DNA of 64,000 nucleotides from Reyranella massiliensis 521 (GCA_945862125.1 CAMAYC010000001.1:1-64000); one strand, 5' to 3'. Counted from the stretch's first letter, positions 43,945 to 52,738 are shown. Made by a program: numbers and translations. The notes: generated by a model not told the origin, from the sequence alone.

Positions 43945-44748
43945 ATGCCACTCTTCAAACTGCGTGATGGCGCCGAGCTCTACTACGAAAGGAACGGAAG
44001 TGGGCCGCCCTTGTTCCTGGTGGCCGGTCTGGGAGGCGATGGCCGCTTCTGGGGCGCCAATGTCGACGACCTCGCCCGGAATTTCACGGTGGTCGTGCAC
44101 GATCATCGCGGCACCGCGCGCAGCACGCTGTCGCGACTCACCTACAGCGTCGAGCAAATGGCCGACGATGCGCTGCAACTCATCGAGGGGCTGGGCTTCG
44201 ACCGGGTCCATTGGTGCGGCCATTCGACCGGCGGCGCCATGGGGCAGGTGCTGGCCATCGAACATCCCGAGCGCATCGACCGGCTGGTGTTGAGCTCGAC
44301 CTGGGCGAAGACAGATGCCTTCTTCCGTCGCCTGTTCGAGGTGCGCTCCCTGATGCTCCGCGAGCTCGGCCCCGAGGCCTACCTGAAATCGAGTGCGCTG
44401 GCGCTCAACATGCCGTCGTGGGTGCGCGACCATGACGCCGACCTGGTGGCGGCCGAAGCCAAGGCCCGCGAGACCATTCCGGTCCCCGAGATCGTCCTGT
44501 CGCGCATCGCAGCCATCGTCGCCCACGACCGGCGGGAGCAGTTGCAGAAGGTGCAGGCGCCGACTCTGGCGATCTGCGCCCGCGACGATACCGTGACCCC
44601 GCTCTATTTCACGGAAGAGCTGGTCCGGCTGATCCCGGGCGCGCGGGCCTATGTGCTGGCGGACGGCGGCCATGCATATCCGAACGTGCATGGCGCGGAG
44701 TTTCGGCGTGTAATGACCTCCTTCCTCCTGGAGTCCAGACTCTCATGA
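43945..44748 (+). CDS. Alpha/beta hydrolase
   Basis: 267-aa alpha/beta hydrolase with oxyanion region VAGLGGDGRFWG, the nucleophile elbow GHSTGGAMGQ (Ser near residue 94), an acidic residue in ICARDDTVTPLYF, and a C-terminal His in ADGGHAYPNVHG. It resembles RutD and other C-C-bond or amide hydrolases. GTG 43939 is possible, but ATG 43945 has the better spacing from ggggg. It overlaps the M20 gene by 4 nt, suggesting joint action on an amide or ester. Confidence 0.85.
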   Translation: MPLFKLRDGAELYYERNGSGPPLFLVAGLGGDGRFWGANVDDLARNFTVVVHDHRGTARSTLSRLTYSVEQMADDALQLIEGLGFDRVHWCGHSTGGAMGQVLAIEHPERIDRLVLSSTWAKTDAFFRRLFEVRSLMLRELGPEAYLKSSALALNMPSWVRDHDADLVAAEAKARETIPVPEIVLSRIAAIVAHDRREQLQKVQAPTLAICARDDTVTPLYFTEELVRLIPGARAYVLADGGHAYPNVHGAEFRRVMTSFLLESRLS

Positions 44749-45920
44749 ATATCGAGCCCAAGATCGCCGCCTTCGCCCACGAACTGACCGCCATCCGGCG
44801 TGACATCCACGCCCATCCCGAACTCGGCTTCGAGGAGGAACGGACCAGCACCATCGTGGCGCAGAAGCTGAAGGAGTGGGGCCTCGAGGTCACGACCGGC
44901 ATCGGCAAGACCGGCGTCGTCGGAACCATCCGTGTCGGCAACAACCCGCGGGCCATCGGACTGCGCGCCGACATGGATGCACTGCCGATGGACGAGCTCA
45001 ACACCTTCGATCATCGCAGCACCCACAAGGGCCGCATGCATGCCTGCGGCCATGATGGCCACACCACGATGCTGCTGGGCGCCGCCAAGTATCTCTCGGC
45101 AACGCGCAATTTCGACGGCACCGTGCATCTCATCTTCCAGCCGGCCGAGGAGGGCCGCGGCGGCGCCGAGGCGATGGTCAAGGATGGACTCTTCGACAAG
45201 TTTCCCTGCGAGCAGATCTTCGGCATGCACAACAGGCCCAAGCTCGACGTCGGCAAATTCGCCATTCGTTCGGGTCCGCAGATGGCAGGCGGCGGTCTGT
45301 TCGACATCCACATCACCGGCAAGGGGGCCCACGGCGCGCGGCCGGAGACCGGCGTCGACCCGGTGATCATCGCCACCCAGATCATCTCGGCGCTGCAGAG
45401 TGTAGTATCGCGCAATGTGGCACCGCTCGATTCGGCGGTGATCTCGGTGACTCAGATGCATTCCGGCGACGCCTACAATGTCATCCCCCAGGAGGCGGTA
45501 CTGCGCGGCACGGTCCGTGCCTTCCGAAAGGAGACGATGGCACTGATCAAGGAGCGCATCGAGACGATCTCGGCCGGCATCGCGCACACGCTGGGCGGCA
45601 GCGCCAAGGCTGACGTGCGGATCGCCTTTCCGCCGCTGGTCAATGACAAGGATGCGGTGAAGTTCATCGCCGATGTAGCGGCTGAAATCGTCGGTCCCGA
45701 GAACATGAACCGCGAGGGGCCTTACGTGATGGCGTCGGAGGACTTCTCCTACATGCTCGAGAAAGTGCCCGGCGCCTTCATCAACATCGGCAACGGCGGT
45801 GGCGAGGGAGGCTGCGAGGTGCACAATCCCAGCTACGATTTCAACGACGATATCCTGACCTTGGGCGCCACGCTGTGGTCGAGGGTCGTCGAAACCAAGC
45901 TCGCCAAGGACGCGCGCTGA
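44745..45920 (+). CDS. M20 family amidohydrolase (hippurate hydrolase-like)
   Basis: 391-aa dinuclear metal amidohydrolase that likely cleaves N-acyl amino acids. The metal motif is HACGHDGHTTMLLGAA near residue 105. IFQPAEEGRGGAEAM follows near residue 135 with the catalytic Glu pair, and the dimerisation domain includes GKGAHGARPETGVDP. The typical C-terminal ASEDFSYMLEKVPGAFINIG is present. It forms a two-gene unit with the alpha/beta hydrolase through an ATGA overlap. The acyl specificity is unknown. Confidence 0.9.
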   Translation: MNIEPKIAAFAHELTAIRRDIHAHPELGFEEERTSTIVAQKLKEWGLEVTTGIGKTGVVGTIRVGNNPRAIGLRADMDALPMDELNTFDHRSTHKGRMHACGHDGHTTMLLGAAKYLSATRNFDGTVHLIFQPAEEGRGGAEAMVKDGLFDKFPCEQIFGMHNRPKLDVGKFAIRSGPQMAGGGLFDIHITGKGAHGARPETGVDPVIIATQIISALQSVVSRNVAPLDSAVISVTQMHSGDAYNVIPQEAVLRGTVRAFRKETMALIKERIETISAGIAHTLGGSAKADVRIAFPPLVNDKDAVKFIADVAAEIVGPENMNREGPYVMASEDFSYMLEKVPGAFINIGNGGGEGGCEVHNPSYDFNDDILTLGATLWSRVVETKLAKDAR

Positions 45921-45939
45921 GCGAGGCACGGGAGGAAGC

Positions 45940-46467
45940 ATGGTGACGACCAACGACACCCGGCACTGGCTGCTCAAGGACCTGCCGTACGCGGCCATGC
46001 TGGCACTTGCCGTGGGCGGTCTCGTGCTCACCAGCTTCCGCGGACCCACGACCTATTACTACTGGATGGCGCTGGCGCCGATTTATGGGTTGATCTGCGT
46101 CGTGGCGGGGTGGCGACACCTCGACACGGGCGCCGGCCACATGCAGCTCGCGGTGACGCAGGCACTGCATTGGTTGGCCTTCGTCGGCGCCATGTGGCTG
46201 ATGTTCCTGCCGCAGGTTCGCGGCATCGACAGCGACAATGCAACCAGCCTCACACTCCTGATCCTGCTGGCGCTCGGCACTTTCGTGGCCGGCGTGCATG
46301 CCCGCGTGTGGCGCATCTGTGCTGTCGGCGTCTTTCTTGCCGCCGCGGTGCCGGCAGTGGCCTGGGTCCAGGAATCGGCCATGCTCCTGCTGGTCGGCGC
46401 CCTGCTGGTGATCATGATTGGGCTCTTCTTCTGGTGGATGTGGCGCCGCGAGAGCGGACGGTTGTGA
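45940..46467 (+). CDS. Hypothetical integral membrane protein
   Basis: 175 aa with five or six hydrophobic segments (for example YAAMLALAVGGLVLTSF, HWLAFVGAMWLMFLP, LLLVGALLVIMIGLFFWWMW), ending WRRESGRL. Family not recognised. It lies between the M20 gene (19 nt upstream) and the isomerase gene, whose GTG overlaps its stop, so it is probably co-transcribed and translationally coupled. The cluster does not reveal a clear job. Confidence 0.6.
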   Translation: MVTTNDTRHWLLKDLPYAAMLALAVGGLVLTSFRGPTTYYYWMALAPIYGLICVVAGWRHLDTGAGHMQLAVTQALHWLAFVGAMWLMFLPQVRGIDSDNATSLTLLILLALGTFVAGVHARVWRICAVGVFLAAAVPAVAWVQESAMLLLVGALLVIMIGLFFWWMWRRESGRL

Positions 46468-47063
46468 GCACAAAGGTCATTCTCTGGAGCGACTATGTCA
46501 GCCCCTATGCCTTCGTCGCCAGGGCATGGGCCTATGAGCTCGAGGCCGACTACGATCTGACGCTTGAGTGGCGGCCCTACACGCTCGATATCGCCTCGTT
46601 CCAGGGCTCGGTGGCCGAGCGCGATGCCCACCACTGGCGCCGCGTGCGCTACGCCTACATGGACGCCAGGCGCTTTGCCAACAAGCAGGGCCTGACCCTG
46701 ATGGGCCCGAAGAAGATCTTTCATGCCCGGCCGGTCAATGCCGGCATGCTCTACGCGCAGAAGCACGCTGTCTTCCGCCGCTACAACGATCGCGCATTCG
46801 ATCTCTTCTGGCGGCGAGAGCTCGACCCCGAAAGTCCCGAGGCGGTGGCCGCGCTGCTGGTCGAGGCCGGTGCGCCTCCAGGCTTCGAGGATTTTCTCGC
46901 CGGTGAAGGCGGGGCCGAGCACGACCGGCTGCGCCTCGAAGCCGAGACGTCGGGCGTGTTCGGCGTGCCCACTTTCAGCTTCGATGGCGAATTGTTCTGG
47001 GGCGGCGACCGGATCGCCCTGTTGCGCGAACGGCTCGACGAAAAGGGCGCGAAGCGACGCTAG
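46464..47063 (+). CDS. DsbA-fold 2-hydroxychromene-2-carboxylate isomerase-like protein
   Basis: 199 aa, GST-kappa/HCCA isomerase family: VILWSDYVSPYAFVARAWAYELE at the N-terminus and C-terminal GVFGVPTFSFDGELFWGGDRI. The family uses glutathione or has DsbA-like redox folds, and acts in ring-cleavage pathways. No CxxC pair is present, which argues against a thiol oxidoreductase role. GTG 46464 overlaps the preceding gene; the ORF-track start is inside it. It is convergent with the HPF-like gene at 3 nt. Confidence 0.8.
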   Translation: MSTKVILWSDYVSPYAFVARAWAYELEADYDLTLEWRPYTLDIASFQGSVAERDAHHWRRVRYAYMDARRFANKQGLTLMGPKKIFHARPVNAGMLYAQKHAVFRRYNDRAFDLFWRRELDPESPEAVAALLVEAGAPPGFEDFLAGEGGAEHDRLRLEAETSGVFGVPTFSFDGELFWGGDRIALLRERLDEKGAKRR

Positions 47064-47066
47064 CTG

Positions 47067-47453
47067 CTAGGCATCGGGCGGCTGGTCGATCGTGCGTTCG
47101 ATGCGCTGGTGCAGCGTTTTCACCTCGCCGCGCTGCTTTTTCGCGCGATCCTTGAGCAGGCGCTTGGCGCGCCGGAAGGCGTCGTTGACGGCAAATTGAG
47201 GGCTCGCGAAGCGGTCGTCGGCCTGCGGTGTGTGATCGATGTTGATGTCGATGCCACCCGGCAGGGTCGCATGGATGTTGGCGCTGAACAGGTTGCTGGT
47301 TCGGTGATGCTTGTCGGGAATTTTGACCACGACGTGGCAGGCGGTCATGCGGCCGTACAACTGCTCAAGCGTCTCGACATGTCCGGTGATCAACTGGCTC
47401 AGCGCCTCGCTGGTATCGCCGCCCTGAAAGCTGATTTTGAGGGGTGTTTCCAT
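47067..47453 (-). CDS. HPF/RaiA family ribosome-associated protein
   Basis: 128 aa, METPLKISFQGGDTSEALSQLI, with the beta-alpha-beta-alpha fold and NIHATLPGGIDINIDHTPQADDRFASPQFAVNDAFRRAKRLLKDR. Such proteins bind the ribosome A site region and induce hibernation under stress. Compared with long HPF it lacks the C-terminal dimerisation extension, so it is the short form. No neighbour gives further clues. The basic C-terminus KRLLKDRAKKQRGE supports RNA binding. Confidence 0.8.
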   Translation of the reverse strand: METPLKISFQGGDTSEALSQLITGHVETLEQLYGRMTACHVVVKIPDKHHRTSNLFSANIHATLPGGIDINIDHTPQADDRFASPQFAVNDAFRRAKRLLKDRAKKQRGEVKTLHQRIERTIDQPPDA

Positions 47454-47521
47454 GTCGATCCTCCCTGCAGTGTTTCAACGTCCTTCTTGAACGTGGTGCG
47501 CGCGCGAGGCGTTGCAAGCGG

Positions 47522-48484
47522 TCATGGCGCAGGTTTCGCCGGCAATCCCCGGGCGGCGAGATAGGCTTCGAGCACGCCGGTCCACAGGGCGGGTGCCGAT
47601 GAGATCTGATGGCCGTTCAGCCCTTCGGGCGGCTGGTACTCATGGAACGTGCCTTTGCCGCCTGCCGCCTCGAAGGCGGCAAAATTTCCGCGGCTGTGGG
47701 CCAGCGAATAGAACGGATCCTTGTTGCCGTAGAGCCAGATAGACGGTTGGCCGTAGGCGGCGCCGCGATTGAACAGGTTCTGGTTGATGCCGCTTGCACT
47801 CCAGCAGGCGCCGCCCATCCAGCCGCCGACGAAGTTGATCGCCCCGCGCGGCGTGCCGGGCTGGCGGCCGGTCCAGGCAATGGCGAGGATGCCGCCGCGC
47901 GACTGGCCGCCGATGGCAACGCGGCTGCGGTCGACGAACGGTTGCGCCAGAATCACCGGTGTGATGGCGTCGATGTCGCGCAGCGCGCGCTCGGCGCCGG
48001 GGATCGAGAGTGTCGGCTCACACGCATAGCCCTGTGCCCTGTCGGCCGCGAAGCCTTCGTCGTAGCGCCCTTCCGAGCCGCCGCGGCCACGACGCGACGG
48101 CAGCACCACGGCCCAGCCGCGGGCCGTGAACCATTGGGCAAGCGTTCTTGGATCGTAGGGACGCGCGAAGAGCGAAGGATCGTTGCCGCGCCCTGTCGAG
48201 CCATGATGAAAGATCAGCGTCGGGAAGGGGCCGGCTCCAGCCGGCTTATAGGTGATCGTGGCGAGCTTCACCTGCCCGCCATCGATCGTGACCGGCACCA
48301 TCGATCTTTCCTGAGCCGCAACCGGAAGTGCGGCGATCAGGCCGACGGCAAGGAAGAACGAGCCTAGTCGCCCGCCGCGACGGCCTCGGTCGAGACGGCC
48401 TCGGCGGGTCGTGCGACGCGATGCGTCACCATGCGGTGATGCAGCGTGCGGACCGTATCGCTTCCGCGGGTCAGGCAGAGCCAT
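47522..48484 (-). CDS. Exported alpha/beta hydrolase (dienelactone hydrolase-like)
   Basis: 320 aa. An arginine-rich leader followed by LGSFFLAVGLIAALPVAAQ forms an export signal, with cleavage near residue 58. The mature domain has TLIFHHGSTGRGNDPS, an oxyanion region, the nucleophile elbow IGGQSRGGILA, and C-terminal DPFYSLAHSRGNF. The first 39 residues overlap the DUF6356 gene by about 120 nt. No other ATG, GTG or TTG is available before the signal core, so either the leader is used or the start is non-canonical. Probably a periplasmic esterase. Confidence 0.75.
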   Translation of the reverse strand: MALPDPRKRYGPHAASPHGDASRRTTRRGRLDRGRRGGRLGSFFLAVGLIAALPVAAQERSMVPVTIDGGQVKLATITYKPAGAGPFPTLIFHHGSTGRGNDPSLFARPYDPRTLAQWFTARGWAVVLPSRRGRGGSEGRYDEGFAADRAQGYACEPTLSIPGAERALRDIDAITPVILAQPFVDRSRVAIGGQSRGGILAIAWTGRQPGTPRGAINFVGGWMGGACWSASGINQNLFNRGAAYGQPSIWLYGNKDPFYSLAHSRGNFAAFEAAGGKGTFHEYQPPEGLNGHQISSAPALWTGVLEAYLAARGLPAKPAP

Positions 48485-48615
48485 GGGAAGAAACCATGCA
48501 CGAAGCAGGCGAGGCTGCCTAGCAGCATGCGACCGCCGAAGCCGAAGGCCATGCCCATGTGCTGGAAGTAGGTTTCGTTGACCTGGGCGGGATGATCGGT
48601 GAAGCGGCGAAGCAT
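48364..48615 (-). CDS. DUF6356 family membrane protein
   Basis: 83 aa, MLRRFTDHPAQVNETYFQHMGMAFGFGGRMLLGSLACFVHGFFPWLC. The conserved opening (FTxHPxxVxETYxxHMxxAFxFG) and a membrane segment with HGFFPWLC match DUF6356 proteins, of unknown function, common in alphaproteobacteria. The 3' part overlaps the start of the exported hydrolase gene in a different frame. It is divergent from the Lrp gene. Confidence 0.75.
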   Translation of the reverse strand: MLRRFTDHPAQVNETYFQHMGMAFGFGGRMLLGSLACFVHGFFPWLCLTRGSDTVRTLHHRMVTHRVARPAEAVSTEAVAAGD

Positions 48616-48700
48616 GAGAACAATTTTAACGACAGCGCCGGGAAACGGCTTGCTACCTTTGCACCAAAGGGCCCAGATTTGAGAAAGTCATTCCAAGGAA

Positions 48701-49186
48701 ATGCCAATGTCCGCGAAAATATCGCTCGATTCCTTTGACAAGAAGATTCTGGATTGCCTGCAGGACAATTCGGACATGGCCCTGGCCGAGATCGCCCGCC
48801 GGGTCGGACTCTCGACCACGCCGTGCTGGCGGCGCATCAACCGGCTTCAGGAGGAGGGGATCATCCGCGCCCGGGTGGCGCTGCTCAACCGCAAGGCCGT
48901 GAACGCTGGGGTGACGGTGTTCGTGGCGGTGCGCACTGCCCAGCATACGGCGCCCTGGCTCGCCCGCTTCGCCAGGGCGGTGGCGTCGTTTCCCGAGGTC
49001 ATCGACTGCTATCGCATGAGCGGCGAGATCGACTACCTGATTCGCCTCGCGCTGCCCGATATCGAGGCCTACGACGCCTTCTACAAGCGCCTGATCGCCA
49101 AGGTCGAACTCAGCGATGTCACCTCCATGTTCGCCATGGAAGAGATCAAGTCCACCACGCGGCTCCCGCTTTCCTACCTCCCCTAG
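48701..49186 (+). CDS. Lrp/AsnC family transcriptional regulator
   Basis: 161-aa feast/famine regulator: helix-turn-helix LDSFDKKILDCLQDNSDMALAEIARRVGLSTTPCWRRINRLQEEGII at residues 8-55, then the RAM ligand-binding domain with ARVALLNRKAVNAGVTVFV and CYRMSGEIDYLIRLALPD. Such proteins bind amino acids and oligomerise. ATG 48701 or 48707 both work. The next gene, 61 nt downstream on the same strand, is a hydroxyacid dehydrogenase, a plausible target for control. Confidence 0.92.
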   Translation: MPMSAKISLDSFDKKILDCLQDNSDMALAEIARRVGLSTTPCWRRINRLQEEGIIRARVALLNRKAVNAGVTVFVAVRTAQHTAPWLARFARAVASFPEVIDCYRMSGEIDYLIRLALPDIEAYDAFYKRLIAKVELSDVTSMFAMEEIKSTTRLPLSYLP

Positions 49187-49247
49187 CGTCCGGCCGAACC
49201 GGGCTCTAGGATCGCCTGGAATTCGCTCCAGAAAAGCAGGGGAAACG

Positions 49248-50243
49248 ATGTCCACGAGCCCGACCGCAGGCAAGAATCGCAAGAAGGTGCTGATCGTCGG
49301 CCGCATGCCGCAGGCCGGCCTGGACGTGCTCAAGAAGCGCGACGACGTCGATTTCGAGATCCTGGCCGACGATACGGTTCCGTCGCTGCACCCCAAGCTC
49401 AAGGACGCCCATGCTGTGACCCTGGGCGGCACGCCGTTCCGCCAGGCCGAACTCACCGCCGCGCCGGAGATGATGGTTGTGGCCCGCCTCGGCGTCGGCT
49501 TCGACGCGGTCGAGATACCGGCCCTCAACAAACGCAAGATCCCGCTCATGACCACGGGCATCGCGAACTCGGTGTCAGTGGCGGAGCATGCGATGTACAT
49601 GCTGCTCGCCGCCGCGCGGCTCACCAAGAAGTCCGACCGCTGGGTGCGCACCGGCGCCTGGGGCGAGCGCCTCAGCGACCTGCCGTCCGACGTGGCGGGC
49701 AAGAAGGTCCTGGTGATCGGCATGGGCCGCATCGGCTCGCGCACGGTGAAGCGCTGCGTCGCCTTCGAGATGGAGACCTATGTGCTCGATCCGAACGTGT
49801 CGAAAGCCGACATCGAGAAAGCCGGCGCCACCAAGGTCACGGACCTCAAGGCAATCCTGCCGCAGGTCGACTACGTGTCGATCCACTGCCCGAAGGCGCC
49901 CGAGACGATCGACATGTTCAACGCCGAGACGCTGGCGCTGATGAAACCCACGGCATTCCTGGTGAACACCGCGCGTGGCGGCATCATCAACGAGGACGCC
50001 CTCTACAATGCGCTGAAGAGCGGCAAGCTGCGCGGCGCCGGCCTCGACGTGCTCGACAAGGAGCCGCCGGATCCCACGAACAAGCTGTTCGAGCTCGAGA
50101 ACGTCTTCTTCAGCCCGCACATGGCCGGCGTCACCCAGGAAGCAAGCGATCGCATGGCGGTGACCGCCATCGAAAACATCCTGAGCGTTTTTGACGGCCG
50201 TCCCAACGCCGCCCATTGCGTGAACAAGGAAGTGCTGGGCTAA
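49248..50243 (+). CDS. D-2-hydroxyacid / phosphoglycerate dehydrogenase family protein
   Basis: 331-aa NAD-dependent dehydrogenase. The Rossmann motif is VLVIGMGRIGSRTVKRC near residue 160. The catalytic Arg is in VNTARGGIINEDALY, the Glu in LDKEPPDPTNKLFEL, and the His in NVFFSPHMAGVTQEA. It follows the Lrp gene. Its TAA stop overlaps the stop of the convergent selenoprotein gene within ctaa. Substrate cannot be read from sequence; it lacks the ACT domain seen in long SerA. Confidence 0.9.
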   Translation: MSTSPTAGKNRKKVLIVGRMPQAGLDVLKKRDDVDFEILADDTVPSLHPKLKDAHAVTLGGTPFRQAELTAAPEMMVVARLGVGFDAVEIPALNKRKIPLMTTGIANSVSVAEHAMYMLLAAARLTKKSDRWVRTGAWGERLSDLPSDVAGKKVLVIGMGRIGSRTVKRCVAFEMETYVLDPNVSKADIEKAGATKVTDLKAILPQVDYVSIHCPKAPETIDMFNAETLALMKPTAFLVNTARGGIINEDALYNALKSGKLRGAGLDVLDKEPPDPTNKLFELENVFFSPHMAGVTQEASDRMAVTAIENILSVFDGRPNAAHCVNKEVLG

Positions 50244-50458
50244 CCCGGCACCAGATCCTCGATCTCCTCGTCGGTCGGAAAGCGGCCGGTCTTGCTGCGG
50301 GTGTATTTGAGCGCGCCGTCGACGGTGACGTCGAACTGGCCGGATTTGCCGGGGCGCAGCTCGATGTCGGCGGCGCCCCGCTTTTCGAGGTGTGCCCTCA
50401 CACGGAGGGCCTGCGGCTTATAACCTCAAGCGCCGCAATACTCGATCAGGACTTTCAT
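50240..50458 (-). CDS. SelT/SelW/SelH (Rdx) family selenoprotein with in-frame UGA
   Basis: Reading the minus strand from ATG 50458 gives MKVLIEYCGA-(UGA)-GYKPQALRVRAHLEK, continuing to PGKSGQFDVTVDGALKYTRSKTGRFPTDEEIEDLVPG and a TAG: 72 codons counting the UGA as Sec. The redox motif CGAU matches the CxxU/CxxC of the thioredoxin-like Rdx family, and the remainder matches bacterial SelW. The UGA is at 50426-50428. A SECIS-like hairpin lies 15 nt beyond it. Ordinary gene callers would stop at the UGA, and the ORF track misses it. The family is thought to act in thiol redox control. The ribosome binding site is weak (cagg next to ATG). Confidence 0.88.
50394..50428 (-). promoter_or_regulatory. 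Bacterial SECIS element with its UGA codon
   Basis: Minus strand: UGA, then 15 nt, then GCCCUC-CGUGU-GAGGGC. The stem is 6 perfect GC-rich base pairs (50405-50410 with 50394-50399) and the apical loop has 5 nt. The loop begins 21 nt after the UGA and has G as its second base. Both agree with the published bacterial SECIS rules (loop 16-37 nt downstream, G within the first two loop bases). It would recruit SelB with Sec-tRNA. selA, selB, selC and selD are not in the window. Confidence 0.75.
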
Positions 50459-50505
50459 CCTGTTAAGGTGGAGGTCAGGCCTCGCGCCATCAAGGGGGAC
50501 ATCGG

Positions 50506-51486
50506 ATGAAATACGGACCGCTCGGCCGCTCGGGCCTGATCGTGAGCAGGATCTGCCTCGGCGGCAATTCATGGGGCGCCAAGGGTCGCCGCGGCTGGGG
50601 CAAGTTCGACGAGGCCGAGGCGCCGGCCTACTTCAAGCGGGCGCTCGATGTCGGGATCACCTTCTTCGACACTGCAGACGCCTACAACGCCGGCCGCTCC
50701 GAGGAGATCATGGGCGCTACGCTCATGAAGATGGCGAAGCGCGAGGAATTCGTGTTGTCGACCAAGGTCGGCATCCGCATGAGCCCGGTGGCCAACGACC
50801 AGGGCACCGGCCGCAAGCATCTGATGGCCGCGGTCGACGAGCAGCTGAAGCGCCTGCAGACCGACTATCTCGACGTCTACCAGGTCCATCGGCTCGATCC
50901 GCACACGCCGATGGAAGAGACCATGTACTCGCTCGACCAGATCGTCCGCTCGGGCAAGGTCCGCTACATCGGCGGCTCGACCATGCCGGCCTACAAATTC
51001 GCCCAGATGGTGATGATCGCCGACTGGAAGGGCTATGCCCGGCCGATAGCGATGCAGAACCTCTACAATCTCATCCAGCGCGAGGAAGAGCGCGAGATGA
51101 ACCGGCTGTGCGACGAGCAGGGCGTCGGGCTCATTCCCTACTCACCGCTGGCGCGCGGCTTCCTGGCCGGCAATCGCAGCAAGGACGGCGGCGGCTCGAC
51201 CGAGCGCTCCAAGAACGACACGGTGGTGAAGGACGGAACCTATCGCGACAGCGATTGGGAGATCGTGAAACGGCTGAAGAAGATCGCCAAGGAGAAGGGC
51301 GCGACGCCGGCCCAGGTGGCGCTGGCCTGGCTGCTGCACAAGCCCTACATGGGTGCGCCCATCATCGGCGCCACCGACCTCGACCAGCTCACTTCGGCCG
51401 CGAAATCGACCGAGATCGCACTCACGCCGGAAGACTCCAAGCTGCTCGAGCAGCCCTACGAATTCCGCGTGTCGCCCGAGAACTAA
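50506..51486 (+). CDS. Aldo/keto reductase
   Basis: 326-aa NADP-linked TIM-barrel oxidoreductase of the YajO/Tas group. Catalytic residues are seen in FFDTADAYNAGRSEEIMG (Asp, Tyr), STKVGIRM (Lys) and VYQVHRLDPHTP (His). PIIGATDLDQL near the C-terminus is the NADP-binding stretch. ggggg lies before the ATG at 50506. It is divergent from the SelW gene by about 47 nt. Its TAA stop overlaps the convergent MFS stop in ctaa. Confidence 0.92.
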   Translation: MKYGPLGRSGLIVSRICLGGNSWGAKGRRGWGKFDEAEAPAYFKRALDVGITFFDTADAYNAGRSEEIMGATLMKMAKREEFVLSTKVGIRMSPVANDQGTGRKHLMAAVDEQLKRLQTDYLDVYQVHRLDPHTPMEETMYSLDQIVRSGKVRYIGGSTMPAYKFAQMVMIADWKGYARPIAMQNLYNLIQREEEREMNRLCDEQGVGLIPYSPLARGFLAGNRSKDGGGSTERSKNDTVVKDGTYRDSDWEIVKRLKKIAKEKGATPAQVALAWLLHKPYMGAPIIGATDLDQLTSAAKSTEIALTPEDSKLLEQPYEFRVSPEN

Positions 51487-52679
51487 GGACTGACGCGCCG
51501 CCGGATCGCCGCAGCGAACCAGAAGGCCAGAAGCGGCAGGACGACCGCGGCCGCCCAGAACACCGGCGGCGCACCCCAGCGGTCGACGATGGGGGCGGCC
51601 ATCGGCACGCCAGCTGCCTGGCCCAGGAACAGGCAGAGCGCGAACAGCGCCATGCCGGCGCCGCGCGCTTCAGGCGCCATCTGCGTGCCGTGGGTCTGCA
51701 GCGTATTGTGGAACATGTAGAACGACACGCCCGAGAGCACGATGGCGGCGAACTCGACCTCGGCCGAGGGCGCGAGCGCCATGCCCGCGAAGGCCAGGCC
51801 AAGGCCCGTGCCGCCCCACATGCAAAGGCCGCGCTCGCCCAGCAGGCGCACGAGGTGGTGTGCCACCATCACGTACAGGAAGCCGCCGGCGCCGAAGGCG
51901 GCGACCGCAAGGCCGATGGCGGCGAAGCCCAGGCCGAAGCGCTGATGGAGATCGGCGCCGACGAAGGTGAAGGCGCCCCAGAACATGCCGCCTTCCAGCG
52001 CCACCACGAGGATCACCGTGAGCGCCCACGGCCGGCGCAGCACGCGGAGCATCTGGCCGACCATCGAGCCTTCGGCGCGCTCGCCCGGCCGGGCGAGGTC
52101 GGGGCGGGTGCGCATGACGGCGATCAAAGCGACACCGGCCATGACATAGATTGCGGCCAGCACCCAGAATACCGAGCGCCAGCCCAGCCAATCGCCGATG
52201 GCGCCGCCCAGCGCCGCGCCGGTCATAAGGCCCAGCGTCTGGCCGGTGAGGAAGCGGGCGAGCATCGCCTGGCGCCGCTCGTAGCTCACATTGTCGCCGA
52301 CCCAGGCGATGGCCAGCGGGATGATGGCCGAACTGGCGAAACCGGTCGCGAAGCGGACCAAAGTGAGCATGCCCAGCGACCCCGCCAGCGCGCTCAGCAC
52401 GCAGCAGGCCGCGGCGCCGATGCAGGCGATGGCGACCACCGGCATCTTGCCGTAGCGGTCGCCGAACGGGCCGTGCACCAGCACGAAAACGCCGTTGGCG
52501 AACAAAAAGGCGGTGGCCACGATCGAGGCGCCGCCGACCGTGGTGCCGAACTCGGCGGCGAGCTGGACCAGCAGCGGATCGGTCACGCGCATGTTGGCAG
52601 CCGAGGCGAAGGCCGCCAGGGACAGAAGAGCGATCGCGAGCATCGGGGCGGACCGCGGCGGCACGGCGGAGGGAGGCAT
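51483..52679 (-). CDS. MFS transporter, DHA1-like
   Basis: 398-aa major facilitator with twelve predicted hydrophobic segments. The motif [16 protein letters not shown] near residue 70 is the family loop 2-3 motif. The N-terminal half matches DHA1-type exporters (for example [33 protein letters not shown] near residue 135). It is divergent from terC with 59 nt between starts. Substrate unknown. Confidence 0.88.
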   Translation of the reverse strand: MPPSAVPPRSAPMLAIALLSLAAFASAANMRVTDPLLVQLAAEFGTTVGGASIVATAFLFANGVFVLVHGPFGDRYGKMPVVAIACIGAAACCVLSALAGSLGMLTLVRFATGFASSAIIPLAIAWVGDNVSYERRQAMLARFLTGQTLGLMTGAALGGAIGDWLGWRSVFWVLAAIYVMAGVALIAVMRTRPDLARPGERAEGSMVGQMLRVLRRPWALTVILVVALEGGMFWGAFTFVGADLHQRFGLGFAAIGLAVAAFGAGGFLYVMVAHHLVRLLGERGLCMWGGTGLGLAFAGMALAPSAEVEFAAIVLSGVSFYMFHNTLQTHGTQMAPEARGAGMALFALCLFLGQAAGVPMAAPIVDRWGAPPVFWAAAVVLPLLAFWFAAAIRRRVSP

Positions 52680-52738
52680 CGGCTGCCGGCTTAGCGGCTG
52701 GGCGACGTAAAGGAAAGGTCTCTTGGCAGGAGCCAGCG

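Noticed and set aside
50216-50509. 97-aa plus-strand ORF over the selenoprotein gene
   Set aside because: It is antisense to a far better supported reading (CGAU, SelW pattern and SECIS hairpin) and has no recognised motif.
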